64,000 nucleotides of DNA, taken from positions 47,583,627 to 47,647,626 of the forward strand of contig NC_090250.1 of the NCBI RefSeq assembly GCF_037325665.1, in the 5' to 3' direction. This stretch comes from Littorina saxatilis. Lineage: Eukaryota > Mollusca > Gastropoda > Littorinimorpha > Littorinidae. A program made the translations under genes and the position numbers. The notes beneath the pieces are model-generated. The model was not told the DNA's origin and made no database searches. It saw only the letters and a program-made list of their open reading frames with translations. Shown here in pieces: positions 9,301 through 18,701 of the stretch. Within the stretch, counting starts at the first letter, position 1; every line of letters begins with the position of its first letter.

Positions 9301-12300
9301 GAGAGCTGAGAGGCTCTGATTGCCAATACATATGTGTCAGTAGACATAAAACTAATGATCAAGAGGTACTGCAGCGAAAGCAGTTTGTTAAATAGCTTAA
9401 AAGATCTCGAGTGAGCCATCCACTGTTGTCACCAATAGCGAAGAATGACTGACATGCAAACAGAACACACTTTGACATTACAAGTCACATTCTAAGACAG
9501 CATCATTTATTTAATGTTGTCTGTTGTGTCTCTTGTTTGTCTACTTTAAAGGCCGATAAGTCCAGGTTCTTGTGAAGGCCGATAAGTCGAGGTTCTTGTG
9601 AAGGCCGATAAGTCGAGGTTCTTGTGAAGGCCGATAAGTCGAGGTTCTTGTGAAGGCCGATAAGTCGAGGTTCTTGTGAAGGCCGATAAGTCGAGGTTCT
9701 TGTGAAGGCCGATAAGTCGAGGTTCTTGTGAATGCCGATAAGTCGAGGTTCTTGTAAAGGCCGATAAGTCGAGGTTCTTGTGAATGCCGATAAGTCGAGG
9801 TTCTTGTGAATGCCGATAAGTCGAGGTTCTTGTGAAGGCCGATAAGTCGAGGTTCTTGTGAATGCCGATAAGTCGAGGTTCTTGTGAAGGCCGATAAGTC
9901 GAGGTTCTTGTGAATGCCGATAAGTCGAGGTTCTTGTGAATGCCGATAAGTCGAGGTTCTTGTGAATGCCGATAAGTCGAGGTTCTTGTGAATGCCGATA
10001 AGTCGAGGTTCTTGTGAATGCCGATAAGTCGAGGTTCTTGTGAATGCCGATAAGTCGAGGTTCTTGTGAAGGCCGATAAGTCGAGGTTCTTGTGAATGCC
10101 GATAAGTCGAGGTTCTTGTGAAGGCCGATAAGTCGAGGTTCTTGTGAATGCCGATAAGTCGAGGTTCTTGTGAAGGCCGATAAGTCGAGGTTCTTGTGAA
10201 GGCCGATAAGTCGAGGTTCTTGTGAATGCCGATAAGTCGAGGTTCTTGTGAATGCCGATAAGTCGAGGTTCTTGTGAATGCCGATAAGTCGAGGTTCTTG
10301 TGAATGCCGATAAGTCGAGGTTCTTGTGAATGCCGATAAGTCGAGGTTCTTGTGAATGCCGATAAGTCGAGGTTCTTGTGAATGCCGATAAGTCGAGGTT
10401 CTTGTGAATGCCGATAAGTCGAGGTTCTTGTGAAGGCCGATAAGTCGAGGTTCTTGTGAAGGCCGATAAGTCGAGGTTCTTGTGAATGCCGATAAGTCGA
10501 GGTTCTTGTGAATGCCAATAAGTCGAGGTTCTTGTGAATGCCGATAAGTCGAGGTTCTTGTGAATGCCGATAAGTCGAGGTTCTTGTGAATGCCGATAAG
10601 TCGAGGTTCTTGTGAAGGCCGATAAGTCGAGGTTCTTGTGAAGGCCGATAAGTCCAGGTTCTTGTGAAGGCCGATAAGTCGAGGTTCTTGTGAATGCCGA
10701 TAAGTCGAGGTTCTTGTGAATGCCGATAAGTCGAGGTTCTTGTGAAGGCCGATAAGTCCAGGTTCTTGTGAAGGCCGATAAGTCGAGGTTCTTGTGAAGG
10801 CCGATAAGTCGAGGTTCTTGTGAAGGCCGATAAGTCGAGGTTCTTGTGAAGGCCGATAAGTCGAGGTTCTTGTGAAGGCCGATAAGTCGAGGTTCTTGTG
10901 AATGCCGATAAGTCGAGGTTCTTGTGAAGGCCGATAAGTCGAGGTTCTTGTGAATGCCGATAAGTCGAGGTTCTTGTGAAGGCCGATAAGTCGAGGTTCT
11001 TGTGAAGGCCGATAAGTCGAGGTTCTTGTGAAGGCCGATAAGTCGAGGTTCTTGTGAATGCCGATAAGTCGAGGTTCTTGTGAATGCCGATAAGTCGAGG
11101 TTCTTGTGAATGCCGATAAGTCGAGGTTCTTGTGAATGCCGATAAGTCGATCGGTTCTTGTGAAGGCCGATAAGTCCAGGTTCTTGTGAATGCCGATAAG
11201 TCGAGGTTCTTGTGAATGCCGATAAGTCGAGGTTCTTGTGAATGCCGATAAGTCGAGGTTCTTGTGAAGGCCGATAAGTCGAGGTTCTTGTGAATGCCGA
11301 TAAGTTGAGGTTCTTGTGAATGCCAATAAGTCGAGGTTCTTGTGAATGCCGATAAGTCGAGGTTCTTGTGAAGGCCGATAAGTCGAGGTTCTTGTGAAGG
11401 CCGATAAGTCGAGGTTCTTGTGAAGGCCGATAAGTCGAGGTTCTTGTGAATGTTTGGTATTGTCCTGAATTAAACGTTCCAATAATTTAAACCTGTCATG
11501 TTTGTGTATCCACTTTAACAATATTTTTAAACAGAAGACACTTACGTTGTGCTCCCCCGGGAAATCGGCGTCTGCTGCCTGAATGGCGGGGTACAAAACG
11601 GTCATACACGTAAACATCTACTCGTGCTAAAATCATGAGTGAACGTGGGAGTCTAAGCCCATGAACGAAGAAGAAGAAGACTTACGTTGTGAACCAGAGC
11701 AGCTCGCACGTGCAGGTGAAGGGGTTGAGCGAGATGTCCAGCCACTGCAGGTTACGTCTAAACTCCCAGGGCATCACGGTCTCGTTCACCACAGTGATGC
11801 TGTTCGCCTGAACGTTCAGCCGCTTCAGACTCGTCACGTTCACTAACGCTCGCCCCAGCACCTCTGCGTTCAGGTTGGTTCCCGTGAACATCAGTTTCTG
11901 GTGGTGGAGTTAATAAGAAGTGAACTGAGAAGTGTGCATAGCATTAGACATAGCTTGGCGCATGTGTGTTACAGACGATGAAATCTTCAAACACAGACAT
12001 GCGCATGTAGAGAACAGAAATTAGTCCTCTCCACTGTCAGGATCATCCACATGGCAGGGATTAGGCACGAAATGGCGCCCAAAAAGGAAATTTGACCGAC
12101 TAGTCGAGGAAGTCAATATAAAAATATTGCACAATTGAGTTTAAAGCTACATTTGAATATACCAACAGAAATAAAAAAAATAAGGTAGGAGTTTTGTTTA
12201 CACACACACACACACATACACACACGCACACACACACACGCACACGTACCCCTTTTATGTTTTACGTTTTATGTGTGTCGTCCTATACAATTGTTGTTAT

Positions 12301-13903
12301 AATCGTTTACAGGCAGGCAGGGTGTGCCGAAGGAAAATTTCCATTTTTGGCTCACGTAAGTGTAGCCTATGCGATGGTAAACTTTGTCTGTCTGTGCGTG
12401 CGTGCGTGCGTATGTATGTGTGTATGTCTGTGGTAGAAACTTTAACATTTTTGGCTAAACACCGAAATACTCATTTCACGTGGTTAATTTTCAAGCACCA
12501 TCTTCAAATTATTGAAGCAATGATCAACATTGTGTCGGCATGTGTGTAGTTAAAGCGTGTATCCAAAGAAAACGGGTGGTGGGGTTTTTTGAAGGGGTAC
12601 AAGCAGTTGACTGGTTTGTGTGGTGTTTGGCATGTAGACGGCAGGTCAGGTGTCAAGATCAGGTCAGGGGTCGCGCGAAGGATTGTGGTCCAGTTCTCAC
12701 CTCGCCGATTCGCCGGGGAAGACGATTTCATGTTGTTCGGTTTCTAAGCTCCAGAAAAGTAAATAAAGAAGATACCAAAGGGAGATTTCCTACAATTTGA
12801 TCTGCACAGCGTGTTTCCAATGTCCACGCGAGGAAGAGCTGTCGAAAGCGCGGCAGTCAGTGTCGATCTTGCAGCCGTATCCCGGTAAGTTCAGAGACAG
12901 ATCTAGTGTCTCCCACTCTGATAACGTGTCACCTACTGTTAATCCGTTTTGTTTTAATTTCTTTTTATTTCAGCAGACACGGATGTCAAACACAGTGCTA
13001 GGCAGTCACCTCTAGTGAAATGAGTTGATCTAAAGTGCCTGTAATGTTTGGATGTCTTTGCTCGTGGTTCGATTTATGTGAATTTCAAGACTTGCAGTAG
13101 AGTCTCAAGTTAAGTTTACTCTGCCCGAAAAAAACTGTCCACCATTTACTTGAACATGCAGATATAAGGAAACGGAATGAATCTGTTCTCAAAGTCAAAA
13201 TGATCACGATTTTTTCCTCAGATTCAAAACATGCACTGTCATGGTTTTGTCTGTACAATTTAGTAAGTCTTAAGTACTTTGCAACAACTTCCTTGAACGT
13301 GAAAGACAGTTTTTGAATGCTAGATCTGTATCGCGTTTCATTCCAGACTCGATCCTCTCTTTGATTGTAGATCTACTGTTTGCTGTTTACGCACTATCAT
13401 ATGATTCGCTATGTAACGTTTGGTAAGCTTACCTTGCAACAGCTTTCTTGTCTTTGTTGGCATTTCTGGCTGTGTTGACCGTCAGAATTATTTTAAGAAC
13501 CAGGCTGCTGCAGTCGACATGTTTCGCATATTGTAGGGTTACCATGCTGCATAGGTAAAGTGGCTTGTATAACCTGACTATTCTGTTTCAAAACACTGTT
13601 TATATTTGTGTAGGTTGTAGTCATCATAACTAATCGCATTTTGCCATTTGTTTCAGAAAGGAGGTTAACCTACAACAAGATCGACGCTATGTCAGATACA
13701 GTATATGCCTCAGCCACACGAAGACTTCCGAATTTAGATCTACTCGGCATGGTGACAAGACAGCCTTGATGAAAAGTATAGGACTGAGGACAGCAGTGGA
13801 AAAAGTGCCCACATGGCAGGTACCTAACCTATTACCCTAGTCATTTTATCTGTTTGCCTTCTTTTGAAAATTATACATGGAGTTGATATGATGCGTTAGT
13901 TTT

Positions 13904-14001
<98 letters not shown>

Positions 14002-14168
14002 TACGGAGTGAGTGAGTTTGTGTTATGTTACTGTTTGTTGATTTCTTACGGGAGCCTTGAAGGCTTCGCCTCTTGTTATGTAATATTTTAATGGACAATA
14101 AAGTGCTGTTATTGTTATTGTTATTATTACACACACACACACACACACGCACTTACACACACACGCAC

Positions 14169-14209
<41 letters not shown>

Positions 14210-14216
14210 CGCACGC

Positions 14217-14270
<54 letters not shown>

Positions 14271-16807
14271 ACACACACACACACACACACACACTCCAGA
14301 CCTCAAGCTTGGGCATACGCCAAAGAAGATCGTCCGGAAGGGAGCCTGTCCGGATGTTCTGAAGGATCAACAGTTTCACCGACCGCAGCGGCACTAGCAG
14401 GTCATACAGCTCGTGTTTCTTCAGATCTAGCTTGGTGTCCACGATTTCCAGTCTCTGCACAACATTGCATATATAATCACTTGCATCTCATTAACATGCT
14501 AATGCGATAATTTCCCGCTGCTTCTCATTTAGCGTAGTGTCTACCATGCGGAGATGTTGCAGAATATTCGCATTTCACGTCAACTCACCTTTTTATTTAA
14601 ACAATCACACATTTGTTCTCAGATGCAAATGTGCTTTGCATCATTGAAGACACGTCTCGAGACTTCTTTGTGGAGGATCAATAAAACGCACACACAAAAC
14701 AGACAAGAAGAAGAAACAGAACTCAGAACTCAGAACTTTATTACATAAGGGTAAAGGTTTTAGGCTTAGCCTAATCTTCCAACCTGTCCTTGGAACATAT
14801 ACAGAGAATAATTGTAAACAAAAGCAAAGACTGCGCACATACCTCATCAAAGTATTAAACTAATAAAACATCAAAATAATGGTCGAGTATAAACATAAAA
14901 AATATTGGACTCACAAAGTCATATAAAACAAAACCAGACACAAACAAACGTAAATGTTTTTTAAAATTTCTTAAAAAAGTACAGCAATGTATTGCCGAAC
15001 AGGGCCATATACAGGCAGCTAAAGTTTCAAGAAGAAGGGGGAGGGGGACGAGGGATTACACATTCACAGTAACTACATATACAATATTTAAACAAGTCGC
15101 GTAAGGCGAAAATACATTATTTAGTCAAGTAGCTGTCGAACTCACAGAATGAAACTGAACGCAATGCCATTTTTCAGCAAGACCGTATACTCGTAGCATC
15201 GTCAGTCCACCGCTCATAGCAAAGGCAGTGAAATTGACAAGAAGAGCGGGGTAGTAGTTGCGCTAAGAAGGATAGCACGCGTTTCTGTACCTCTCTTTGT
15301 TTTAACTTTCTGAGCGTGTTTTTAATCCAAACATATCATATCTATATGTTTTTGGAATCAGGAACCGACAAGGAATAAGATGAAAGTGTTTTTAAATTGA
15401 TTTCGACAATTTAATTTTGATAATAATTTTTATATATTTAATTTTCAGAGCTTGTTTTTAATCCGAATATAACATATTTATATGTTTTTGGAATCAGCAA
15501 ATGATGGAGAATAAGATAAACGTAAATTTGGATCGTTTTATAAATTTTATTTTTTTTTTACAATTTTCCGATGTTTTACTTTAATGACCAAAGTCATTGA
15601 TTAATTTTTAAGCCACCAAGCTGAAATGCAATACCGAAGTCCGGCCTTTGTCGAAGATTACTTGACCAAAATTTCAACCAATTTGGTTGAAAAATCAGGG
15701 TGTGACAGTGCCGCCTCAACTTTCACGAAAAGCCGGATATGACGTCATCAAAGACATTTATCAAAAAAATGAAAAAAACGTTCGGGGATTTTATACCCAG
15801 GAACTCTCATGTCAAATTTCATAAAGATCGGTCCAGTAGTTTAGTCTGAATCGCTCTACACACACACACACACACGCACAGACACACATACACCACGACC
15901 CTCGTTTCGATTCCCCCTCGATGTTAAAATATTTAGTCAAAACTTGACTAAATATTAAAAAAAAAAAAACACTTAAGAGCATTGCATTCATTATTCGAGT
16001 AAACAATGGAAACTAAACATCAGGGGCAGTTTATAGTGTGATCAAATGTGTGTGTAACTGCCCTTTAAAGGTCTTTAAGGATGCAGATCGTTTGATTTCT
16101 ATTGGCAAAGAATTCCACAGAGATGATCCTGAAAAAGCTAAGCTGGGTTTATAAAGATCTATACGAGGAATTGGAGGAAGTAAGTTTTGAGACCCATACC
16201 TCTTCGTAACATGTGTAAAATAGGATTGCACATAACTGGGCACATCACCATGAACTAATTTATACATAAAGACAGCCTTATTGTACGCAAGGTGGGTTTT
16301 TAGGGGAAGGAAATTAAGGCTGTTTAACTTCATTTCTGTAGACATGTGCGATTCATAGAGGAAAGGCCCTAATTACCGGACGGGCGCCTAATAACGGACA
16401 CGCGATATCTCAGAAATGGTAGGTCACAAAAACACATTTTTTGCGCGAAACGATTCAGTGATATCCCCTTACACTTCGCACCAAAATAACATGGCGACTG
16501 AACGCACGCATTCTGCACGGGAAGTGGTTTTCTGTTTTTCGCACTCTCACTGTAATTTTAGACATTTGTAAACTAAGTGCAGCAAGAAGTTACGACTTTC
16601 TAAGATGAATTGATTGGTTGAAGTAGATAGTACATACACTCTATTAGTAAATACCATGCAATACGACGTATTAAATGAACGCATTTTTCAACAGCTGCAT
16701 TGTAACTCCAACTAGTGGGGTTTGCCAAATACCGTCCACCACGTGCGCCCAAATAACGGACTATGTAATATGTGTAAAAAATATAGGTCCCTGGCAATAT
16801 GTAATAA

Positions 16808-16885
<78 letters not shown>

Positions 16886-17467
16886 TTGAACGTGCGGTTA
16901 ATTCGCTTGACTAAAAATAACGCATAACCCTCTCTCGAGAAAAAGATACATATCTTCATAAAAACTTGCTTTTTGACTGACAAAAGTTGCAAAAACCAAC
17001 ATAATAATTAAATGTAAAAATACATGAACGTTCACAAAAAAGAAAACGGTTGCAATTGTTAATTAAAACATGGTTTCAGCAACTTTTGTTACTCTATTAA
17101 GCAGCGAATTTTGTGTCCGGACTTTGGTGACCCCCTGTCCGGATTTAGGCAGTAGGTTCCCCAAAACCGGACAATTTGCCGAAAAATTCAAACCTTAATA
17201 ACTTTTAAAGTATAACAGATTTTTTCAATTTTTTTCAACATGAAGATAAAGGTAGGTTAGATCTACAATAATCCGTTTTCAAAATTGCGCTATGTTATAT
17301 ACTTTGTGAGAAAAATGGGTTTAACCTTAAGTGTCCGTTAATTGGGGCCTTTCCCCTACAGGATAAGTTTTGCAGCACGACGGTACAAAGAATTGAGTTT
17401 CAATAAGTGAGGAGAAAAAGGAGGAGGACGACGAGGACGACAACAACAACAACAACAACAACAATAA

Positions 17468-17505
<38 letters not shown>

Positions 17506-18701
17506 GTCCTACAAATATAGCAGCAACAAAAGCCACAACACTGAATGACACGAGTGAATGATGTAAAGGACGCTACCTCCAGGTTAGGGCAGTAACGGAA
17601 CATATGCAGCGACTGCACAACGTCCTTGTCCCATCGTCTGTTCTGGTTGAGCGTCAGAGCGCGCAGGGACGAGCTGTTAAAAGCGAGAGGCTGGTAGCGG
17701 GAAAGTTTAGTCATGTGATTGGCCATCAGATGGTCAAGTCTGGGCAGGTCAGAGATGAAGTTGTCCTCCAGTTTCTCCAACACCGACAACCAGCTGATGT
17801 CCAGTTTCCTCAGGTCGGGAAGGCACTCGCCCCGAAGTACGCCTTTGGGGATGCGCTTGATGGGGTTGTTGCCGATGTACACAGACAGTAGGTTGTGGAA
17901 CGCCATGTAACGCCCAGGCAACCCTGTGCTGGGGGAGAAAGGCAGGCACAGGTCCGGGAAATGCGCAAGACTGTTCTCCTTCAGCACCAGTTTCTTGATG
18001 TTCACGCGAGCAGAGATATTGACCGCAAAGACGTTGTTCCTTGAGACGTCCACCTTGTCGACCGACCAGAAGGGCGCGAAGAGAATGGCGTTGAAGGCTG
18101 CGAGAAGATTCTCATTCAGGTCTACCTTGCTGAAGGTCCTGTTGAAGAACATGGCGAAGAAGTCGTCAGGCAGGGAGGCCAGCCCCATGTTGCTCAGAGC
18201 CACGGTGTGCAGGGACCTGCCGGTGATGCCCGCCAGACAGGCACGCAGCTCGGGCACGGGCACGGGGTTCCCGCTAAGGTCCAACACCTCCATGTGTTTA
18301 AAGTCAGCAAAAGCCTGGGGCTGCACGTGCTGGATTTGGTTGTAGGTCAAGTTGATGACCCGCAGCTGGAAGTTGGACAGATTGGCCAGCATGGGGCGAG
18401 TCAGGTGTTCTAGCTCCGCCCTTGTCATCCTGAAGTCACGGATATTACCTGGCAGGCTGGGCAGGTAGTGAAGGTGTCGTCTATCCCCCGTGCACCTGGC
18501 TTTCTGACCATTGCAGTTGCAGCAGTACAAGTCGCACTTGACCGGCCCTGCTTTACGCGTGGCTAGTTCTGGCGAAGCGAGTGTCCTGTTTTCCGTATAT
18601 TTTGTTTGCACGGTTGACGATGAACCTCCGTCCATCTCTGAACCCAAAAGGAAAGCGAAAGACGCACATGCTACAACACAAAGAGTTCTGACAACTCGCA
18701 T
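6052..18701 (-). CDS. TLR-like: Toll-like receptor (single cysteine cluster type), six exons
   Basis: This is a type I membrane receptor of innate immunity; the TIR domain recruits adaptor proteins such as MyD88 in known members. I join 18701-17577, 14454-14302, 11897-11686, 7736-7451, 6903-6704 and 6349-6052. Every junction is GT-AG and in phase, giving 757 residues. It has a signal peptide (1-20, MRVVRTLC then a hydrophobic run), a Cys-rich N-terminal cap near 50-70, LRRs to about 480, a C-terminal cap (NPFTCTCELLWFTTWL plus later cysteines), a membrane span at about 548-570 followed by Arg-rich residues, and a TIR from about 608. TIR box 1 is FDAYLAHSAQD (610) and box 3 is FLQW (725). One cysteine-rich cap next to the membrane makes it the vertebrate-like sccTLR class. 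The upstream start is the first ATG with a signal peptide; a 5' UTR exon is not excluded. Confidence 0.93.
6410..6485. repeat. ATCC-type microsatellite in the last intron
   Basis: Imperfect (CATC/ATCC) runs around 6418-6480, lying between receptor exons 5 and 6. Confidence 0.85.
6633..6708 (-). promoter_or_regulatory. Triplicated 5' splice site after receptor exon 5
   Basis: Three consensus donors on the minus strand lie at about 6703 (CAG|GTAAGA), 6668 (CTG|GTAAGA) and 6635 (CAG|GTAAGA), at 34-bp spacing within diverged tandem copies that include the end of the exon. The exon-proximal site preserves the TIR frame. Use of either distal copy would insert 34 or 68 bases. Confidence 0.7.
6704..6903 (-). 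CDS. Receptor exon 5: N-terminal half of TIR domain
   Basis: 200 nt entering in phase 0 after TTTTTTTCAG. Contains TIR box 1 (FDAYLAHSAQD), then WIHDELLPLLE and the BB-loop region LFVEERDSIAGN. In most TIRs the loop has a proline at the position occupied here by Ala in SIAG. The exon leaves in phase 2 at CACCAG|GTAAGA, a strong donor repeated twice more downstream at 34-bp spacing. Confidence 0.9.
7130..7440. other. Receptor intron 4: C-rich run, nothing else
   Basis: Intron sequence with a C-homopolymer near 7170-7185 and a T-rich patch near 7240-7260. No other feature is supported. Confidence 0.6.
7451..7736 (-). CDS. Receptor exon 4: cap, transmembrane segment
   Basis: 286 nt from CTGACAG|GTGGCT, completing a Thr codon so that the cap reads LLWFTTWLNEV. 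It then has WQYRC, an extracellular ESCAVRNP, the membrane segment (VLLGLVGGSLLAGLVVLLLA) and a basic stop-transfer RLRRRRQYIR. The donor is CGG|GTGAGT, phase 0. The first part of this exon together with its acceptor is repeated in tandem about a dozen times immediately upstream (7737-8740). Confidence 0.9.
7737..8740. repeat. 91-bp minisatellite carrying copies of an exon edge and its acceptor
   Basis: About eleven units of 91-92 bp (one of 84 bp), with the phrase CACCTGTCAGAGACAGAGAG at 7735, 7827, 7919, 8011 and onwards. On the minus strand each unit carries a polypyrimidine run, CTGACAG and the first 20 or so codons of receptor exon 4 with few changes. The unit length is not a multiple of three, so including units would shift the frame. 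Only the unit at the 7736 end joins on to the full exon. Confidence 0.93.
8741..9548. repeat. Degenerate tandem repeat in receptor intron 3
   Basis: Between about 8870 and 9345 a loose unit of roughly 45-65 bp recurs, with words such as GATTGCTAATACA, GTGTGAGGAAAGC and GCTGAGAGACTC. Copies are strongly diverged, so this looks like an old array. The flanks hold nothing I recognise. Confidence 0.6.
9549..11452. repeat. 26-bp minisatellite, about 73 copies
   Basis: The unit is AAGGCCGATAAGTCGAGG followed by TTCTTGTG, repeated with almost no length change; one unit near 11149 has two extra bases. Units come in two main types, AAGGCC and AATGCC, in irregular order, with rare AGTCCAGG variants. 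The unit has no stop in any minus-strand frame, and this alone explains the 704-codon ORF, which reads a 26-residue periodic peptide. It lies in a receptor intron and I do not consider it coding. Confidence 0.97.
11552..11679 (+). mobile_element. 5'-truncated SINE inserted at the exon 3 donor
   Basis: Matches the 3' half of the SINE family at 28200-28320 (TGCCTGAATGGCGGGGTA, ACGGTCATACACGTAAA, CCATGAACG) and ends in (GAA)n. Flanking 12-bp target-site duplications ACTTACGTTGTG lie at 11540-11551 and 11680-11691. On the minus strand this duplication is exactly the receptor exon 3 donor (CACAAC|GTAAGT). Confidence 0.9.
11686..11897 (-). CDS. Receptor exon 3: last LRRs and start of C-terminal cap
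   Basis: 212 nt, entering in phase 0 (CACCAG|AAACTG, KLMFTGTNLN) and leaving in phase 2 (CACAAC|GTAAGT). It contains LKRLNVQANSI and LQWLDISLNPF, then CTCELLWFT. An identical 12-bp donor sequence occurs again at 11540-11551 because it was duplicated by the SINE insertion at 11552-11679. Confidence 0.9.
11898..12819. other. Receptor intron 2, distal part; CA-rich patch
   Basis: Holds an imperfect (CA)n near 12200-12245 and TG-rich text near 12395-12430. A TTTTTTGAAGGGG stretch and an AGGTCAGG repeat lie near 12640-12670. No further element is recognised. Confidence 0.5.
12820..13819 (+). CDS. Possible two-exon gene nested in a receptor intron
   Basis: I do not recognise the product. Exon A, 12820-12884, opens with ATG (MSTRGRAVESAAVSVDL) and ends CCCG|GTAAGT in phase 2. 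Exon B, 13657-13819, follows TTTGTTTCAG and completes an Arg codon, then stays open for 54 codons (KEVNLQQDRRYVRYS and so on, ending VEKVPTWQ) to a donor CAG|GTACCT. Phase agrees across the intron and the signals are good, but 54 open codons are not by themselves convincing. A non-coding transcript is equally possible. Any later exon would lie beyond 13819 and was not found. Confidence 0.3.
13905..14000. repeat. (TG)n microsatellite
   Basis: About 45 TG units, nearly pure, in the receptor intron between exons 1/2 and 3. It lies just downstream of the nested exon candidate. Confidence 0.97.
14130..14295. repeat. (CA)n microsatellite abutting receptor exon 2
   Basis: Imperfect (CA)n with CG and CATA interruptions, ending within a few bases of the exon 2 donor at 14301. 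On the transcribed strand this is a TG-rich tract immediately after the 5' splice site. Confidence 0.95.
14302..14454 (-). CDS. Receptor exon 2: LRR
   Basis: 51 codons, phase 0 at both ends. The acceptor is TTGTGCAG|AGACTG and the exon starts RLEIVDTKLDL, continuing the ...NLE| of exon 1. It ends MPKLE before GAG|GTCTGG. The donor is weak and lies right beside a TG/CA microsatellite of about 160 bp, so cryptic GT sites abound on the intron side. Confidence 0.88.
14461..15096. other. Receptor intron 1, part; nothing recognised
   Basis: AT-rich intron sequence. A stretch near 14690-14750 contains AGAAGAAGAAAC and ACTCAGAACTCAGAAC, perhaps an old SINE or LINE tail, but too diverged to assign. 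Confidence 0.45.
15097..15972 (+). mobile_element. Dispersed element starting GTCGCGTAAGGCGAAAAT
   Basis: About 870 bp from ACAAGTCGCGTAAGGCG to AACTTGACTAAATATT plus an A run. Subterminal inverted words ATTTAGTCAAGT and ACTTGACTAAAT lie near the two ends. The same family is at 33533-34188 (reversed, incomplete) and 52313-53531 (interrupted). Internal landmarks shared by the copies are CATATAGATATGATATG, AAGTCCGGCCTTTGTC and ATGACGTCATCAAAGAC. There is no coding capacity. Confidence 0.8.
16358..17356. mobile_element. 999-bp TA-flanked inverted-repeat DNA element
   Basis: The left end GAGGAAAGGCCCTAATTACC and right end GGGGCCTTTCCCC are inverted repeats of about 20-25 bp. A TA dinucleotide flanks each side (16356-16357 and 17357-17358). 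The inside holds a (TG)n tract and repeats the words CCGGAC and AACGGAC but no transposase. TA duplication points to a Tc1/mariner-class non-autonomous element. It sits inside the LINE above. Confidence 0.82.
16811..16884. repeat. (TG)n microsatellite inside the DNA element
   Basis: Pure (TG)n of about 37 units. Confidence 0.97.
17422..17512. repeat. (CAA)n / (GAC)n microsatellite
   Basis: GAGGACGACGAGG followed by (CAA)n with one ATC interruption, 65 bp past the receptor exon 1 donor. Confidence 0.95.
17577..18701 (-). CDS. Receptor exon 1: signal peptide and N-terminal LRRs
   Basis: Encodes residues 1-375. The ATG at 18701 precedes a classic signal peptide; upstream in-frame codons contain no ATG. 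The donor is GAG|GTAGCG at 17576, phase 0, after PNLE. LRR segments include LRVINLTYNQIQ, MEVLDLSGNPV, VDLNENLL, KLVLKENSLAHFP, LLSVYIGNNPI and LRKLDIS. An N-glycosylation-rich ectodomain is suggested by several NxS/T sites. Reading past the donor runs into a (CAA)n tract, so the exon must end here. Confidence 0.9.

Larger units (their letters stand above)
16025..17400 (-). mobile_element. 5'-truncated LINE, C-terminal reverse-transcriptase ORF, interrupted
   Basis: The minus strand encodes the end of a non-LTR retrotransposon ORF2: KLNSLYRRAAKLIL at 17357-17400, then after the 999-bp insertion STEMKLNSLNFLPLKTHLAY, DVPSYVQSYF, SLAFSGSSLWNSLP and a stop near 16031. This is the usual C-terminal block of Jockey/CR1-like elements. 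The ORF is in frame on both sides of the insertion and no stop occurs in the fragment. Confidence 0.85.

Noticed and set aside
11545-11600. Possible extra receptor exon between exons 3 and 4 (with its own GTAAGT)
   Set aside because: It is SINE sequence plus a duplicated donor. Joining exon 3 directly to 7736 gives the proper LRR cap (WFTTWL) in frame.
9503-11617. 704-codon minus-strand ORF
   Set aside because: A 26-bp repeat with no stop in any frame explains it; it lies in an intron of the receptor gene.
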